A stretch of DNA of 7,527 bases from JAQXDR01 sp038138625 (lineage in GTDB: Bacteria > Pseudomonadota > Alphaproteobacteria > Rhodobacterales > Rhodobacteraceae): the NCBI GenBank assembly GCA_038138625.1, contig JAYQEA010000143.1, positions 1-7,527 on the forward strand, read 5' to 3'. Every line of letters starts with the position of its first letter. Position 1 is the first letter of the stretch. The notes below the pieces were generated by a model. It was not told the origin of the DNA. It did not search any database and saw only the letters and a program-made list of their open reading frames with translations. The position numbers were made by a program, and so were the translations under genes. Shown one piece after another: positions 6,482 through 7,527 of the stretch.

Positions 6482-7270
6482 ATGTACGCTTTTGATTTGG
6501 AACGGCCAGCGACAGTCGCAGACGCTGTCGCAGCTTTAGGCGCCGATGAGGCGCAGGCATTGGGCGGCGGGCAGACCCTGATCCCGACGCTTAAGCAACG
6601 CCTGGCCAGCCCCTCGGTTCTTGTGAGCCTTGGTGGTATCGCCGAGATGGTGGGAATATGTACGCGCGATGATGGGTCGCTGGCTATTGGCGGTGCAACC
6701 ACACATGCTGCGGTTGCTGCCGGGGCAGACGTGTTTCCCGGGCTTGCCGGGCTGGCGGCCGGAATTGGAGATCCTGCCGTCCGTAATCGTGGAACGATTG
6801 GAGGATCCCTGGCAAACAATGACCCTTCCGCGTGTTACCCCGCAGGGGCATTGGCGTCTGGTGCCACCATAGTCACGAATGCGCGTGAAATTTCCGCCGA
6901 CGACTATTTTCAGGGAATGTTTACCACAGCCTTGGATGAGGGAGAGGTCGTCACCGAAGTGCGCTTTCCAGTCCCTGAAGCGTCGGCGTACATGAAATTC
7001 GAACAACCCGCATCACGATTTGCGTTGGTTGGCGTTTTTGTCGCCAAGCATGCGGACGGTGTCCGTGTTGCGATTACCGGTGCATCTGAAAATGGTGTTT
7101 TTCGTTGGACCGAAGCAGAGGCTGCCTTGAATGAAAGCTTCACTGCGGACGCAATAGGTGGTCTCAGTCTCCCTGCCGAAGGCATGATTAATGACTTGCA
7201 TGGATCTGGCGCCTATCGCGCGCACATTGCTGCCGTTATGACAAAACGCGCCGTGACAGCGGCCTGCTGA
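6482..7270 (+). CDS. coxM: FAD-binding medium subunit of CO dehydrogenase-type Mo hydroxylase
   Basis: This flavoprotein subunit accepts electrons from the CoxS clusters and passes them to the respiratory chain. At 262 residues it falls within the range of form II medium subunits and is somewhat shorter than typical form I CoxM. The PCMH-type FAD domain (about 1-165) shows both FAD loops: GGGQTLIPTLKQR (28-40) and RNRGTIGGSLANNDP (101-115). The remainder (about 166-262) is the CO dehydrogenase flavoprotein C-terminal domain, with FEQPASRFALVGV (173-185). The start at 6482 has an excellent ribosome site, GAGGAGGA at 6468-6475, six bases away. It lies 114 bases after coxL, across several hairpins, and is the last gene of the cluster; a strong hairpin begins six bases past its stop. 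Its position after coxL gives the S-L-M order typical of form II. Confidence 0.95.
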   Translation: MYAFDLERPATVADAVAALGADEAQALGGGQTLIPTLKQRLASPSVLVSLGGIAEMVGICTRDDGSLAIGGATTHAAVAAGADVFPGLAGLAAGIGDPAVRNRGTIGGSLANNDPSACYPAGALASGATIVTNAREISADDYFQGMFTTALDEGEVVTEVRFPVPEASAYMKFEQPASRFALVGVFVAKHADGVRVAITGASENGVFRWTEAEAALNESFTADAIGGLSLPAEGMINDLHGSGAYRAHIAAVMTKRAVTAAC

Positions 7271-7275
7271 GGTAT

Positions 7276-7324
7276 TTATGCTCTCCGTCTTCCGGATCTA
7301 GGTGCCGGAAGACGGAGAGTATAA
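7276..7324 (+). terminator. Strong hairpin closing the cox cluster
   Basis: CTCTCCGTCTTCCGG (7281-7295) pairs perfectly with its complement at 7305-7319 around a 9-base loop. The stem extends outward to 7276 and 7324 with one G-T wobble, for 20 pairs in all. It begins six bases after the coxM stop. No T-run follows on either strand, so it is not a standard intrinsic terminator. It most likely defines or protects the 3' end of the cox transcript. Confidence 0.6.
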
Positions 7325-7477
7325 TGGCAAATGCCCGGTTTATCGGTTAGTGGCTTCTTTCGATTGGCTTGCTTAAATGCCTGCCGCAAACGTAACAGTT
7401 TCAATCACGTGAATATTTTTTTTCGTGTCTTGCAGGCGCGATAAAATCACCATAAACCATTGTTGTTACCCACCGAA

Positions 7478-7527
7478 GGCGAGTTGGCGGAGTGGTGACG
7501 CAGCGGATTGCAAATCCGTGTACACCG
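7478..7527 (+). tRNA. tRNA-Cys (GCA), 3' end cut by window
   Basis: This is the first 50 bases of a cysteine tRNA. The 5' acceptor strand is GGCGAGT (7478-7484), followed by U8 and G9. The D-stem is GCG (7487-7489) with CGC (7499-7501). The anticodon stem is GCGGA (7503-7507) with TCCGT (7515-7519), closed by one G-T pair. The 7-base loop TTGCAAA carries the anticodon GCA at 7510-7512. The T-arm begins at the window edge, and the T-arm remainder and 3' acceptor strand are missing. Upstream, a T8 run (7414-7421) and TAAAAT or CATAAA (7442-7456) may belong to its promoter, but no well-spaced -35 box stands out. Confidence 0.92.

Noticed and set aside
5873..6819. Minus-strand frames of about 200 residues across the coxL end and coxM start
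   Set aside because: They lie antisense to strongly conserved coding sequence and have no family features of their own.
3300..7270. Three-subunit xanthine dehydrogenase or related purine hydroxylase
   Set aside because: coxG next to coxS and the AYRGAGR loop favour the form II CO dehydrogenase group. Substrate overlap with other hydroxylases is still possible.
7405..7412. TCACGTGA palindrome ahead of a T8 run
   Set aside because: It is a single 8-base palindrome with no second site, so chance cannot be excluded.
1..7527. Insertion sequences, CRISPR arrays or phage genes
   Set aside because: No transposase, integrase, regularly spaced repeats or phage-like proteins are visible on either strand.

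Overview
The window reads as chromosomal DNA of an alphaproteobacterium, most likely a Rhodobacteraceae/Roseobacter-type organism. This is inferred from moderately GC-rich coding sequence, the gene set and the protein style; no phylogenetic marker is complete enough to prove it. All recognised genes lie on the + strand.

Positions 1-604 hold the C-terminal part of an alpha/beta hydrolase whose beginning lies outside the window. After 115 bases comes a complete 350-residue D-2-hydroxyacid dehydrogenase-like oxidoreductase (720-1772). A gene-poor stretch of about 975 bases follows (1773-2747). It contains a long hairpin, a widely spaced inverted repeat and an AT-rich patch with a candidate promoter, but no coding region I can defend.

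The core of the window (2748-7270) is a four-gene cluster, coxG-coxS-coxL-coxM, encoding a molybdenum hydroxylase of the aerobic carbon monoxide dehydrogenase family and its CoxG partner. The large subunit carries AYRGAGR at its active-site loop, the signature of the form II (BMS clade) enzymes. It lacks the cysteine that holds copper in true form I CO dehydrogenases. The S-L-M gene order also fits form II (form I is M-S-L). The inferred electron path is substrate -> Mo-MCD in CoxL -> two [2Fe-2S] clusters in CoxS -> FAD in CoxM -> a respiratory quinone, perhaps with help from CoxG. The true substrate is uncertain: form II enzymes have often failed to support CO oxidation. No coxD, coxE, coxF or Mo-cofactor insertion gene lies in the window.

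The genes in this cluster are not tightly packed. Gaps of 99, 218 and 114 bases separate them, each gene has its own strong Shine-Dalgarno sequence, and the S-L and L-M gaps contain several nested or tandem hairpins. A 15-bp perfect hairpin (20 bp with one wobble) closes the cluster just after coxM. The window ends inside a tRNA-Cys(GCA) gene that begins at 7478.

I see no insertion sequence, CRISPR array or clearly novel defence or mobile system. The points most worth a second look are the form II motif in an isolated operon without maturation genes, and the structured spacers.
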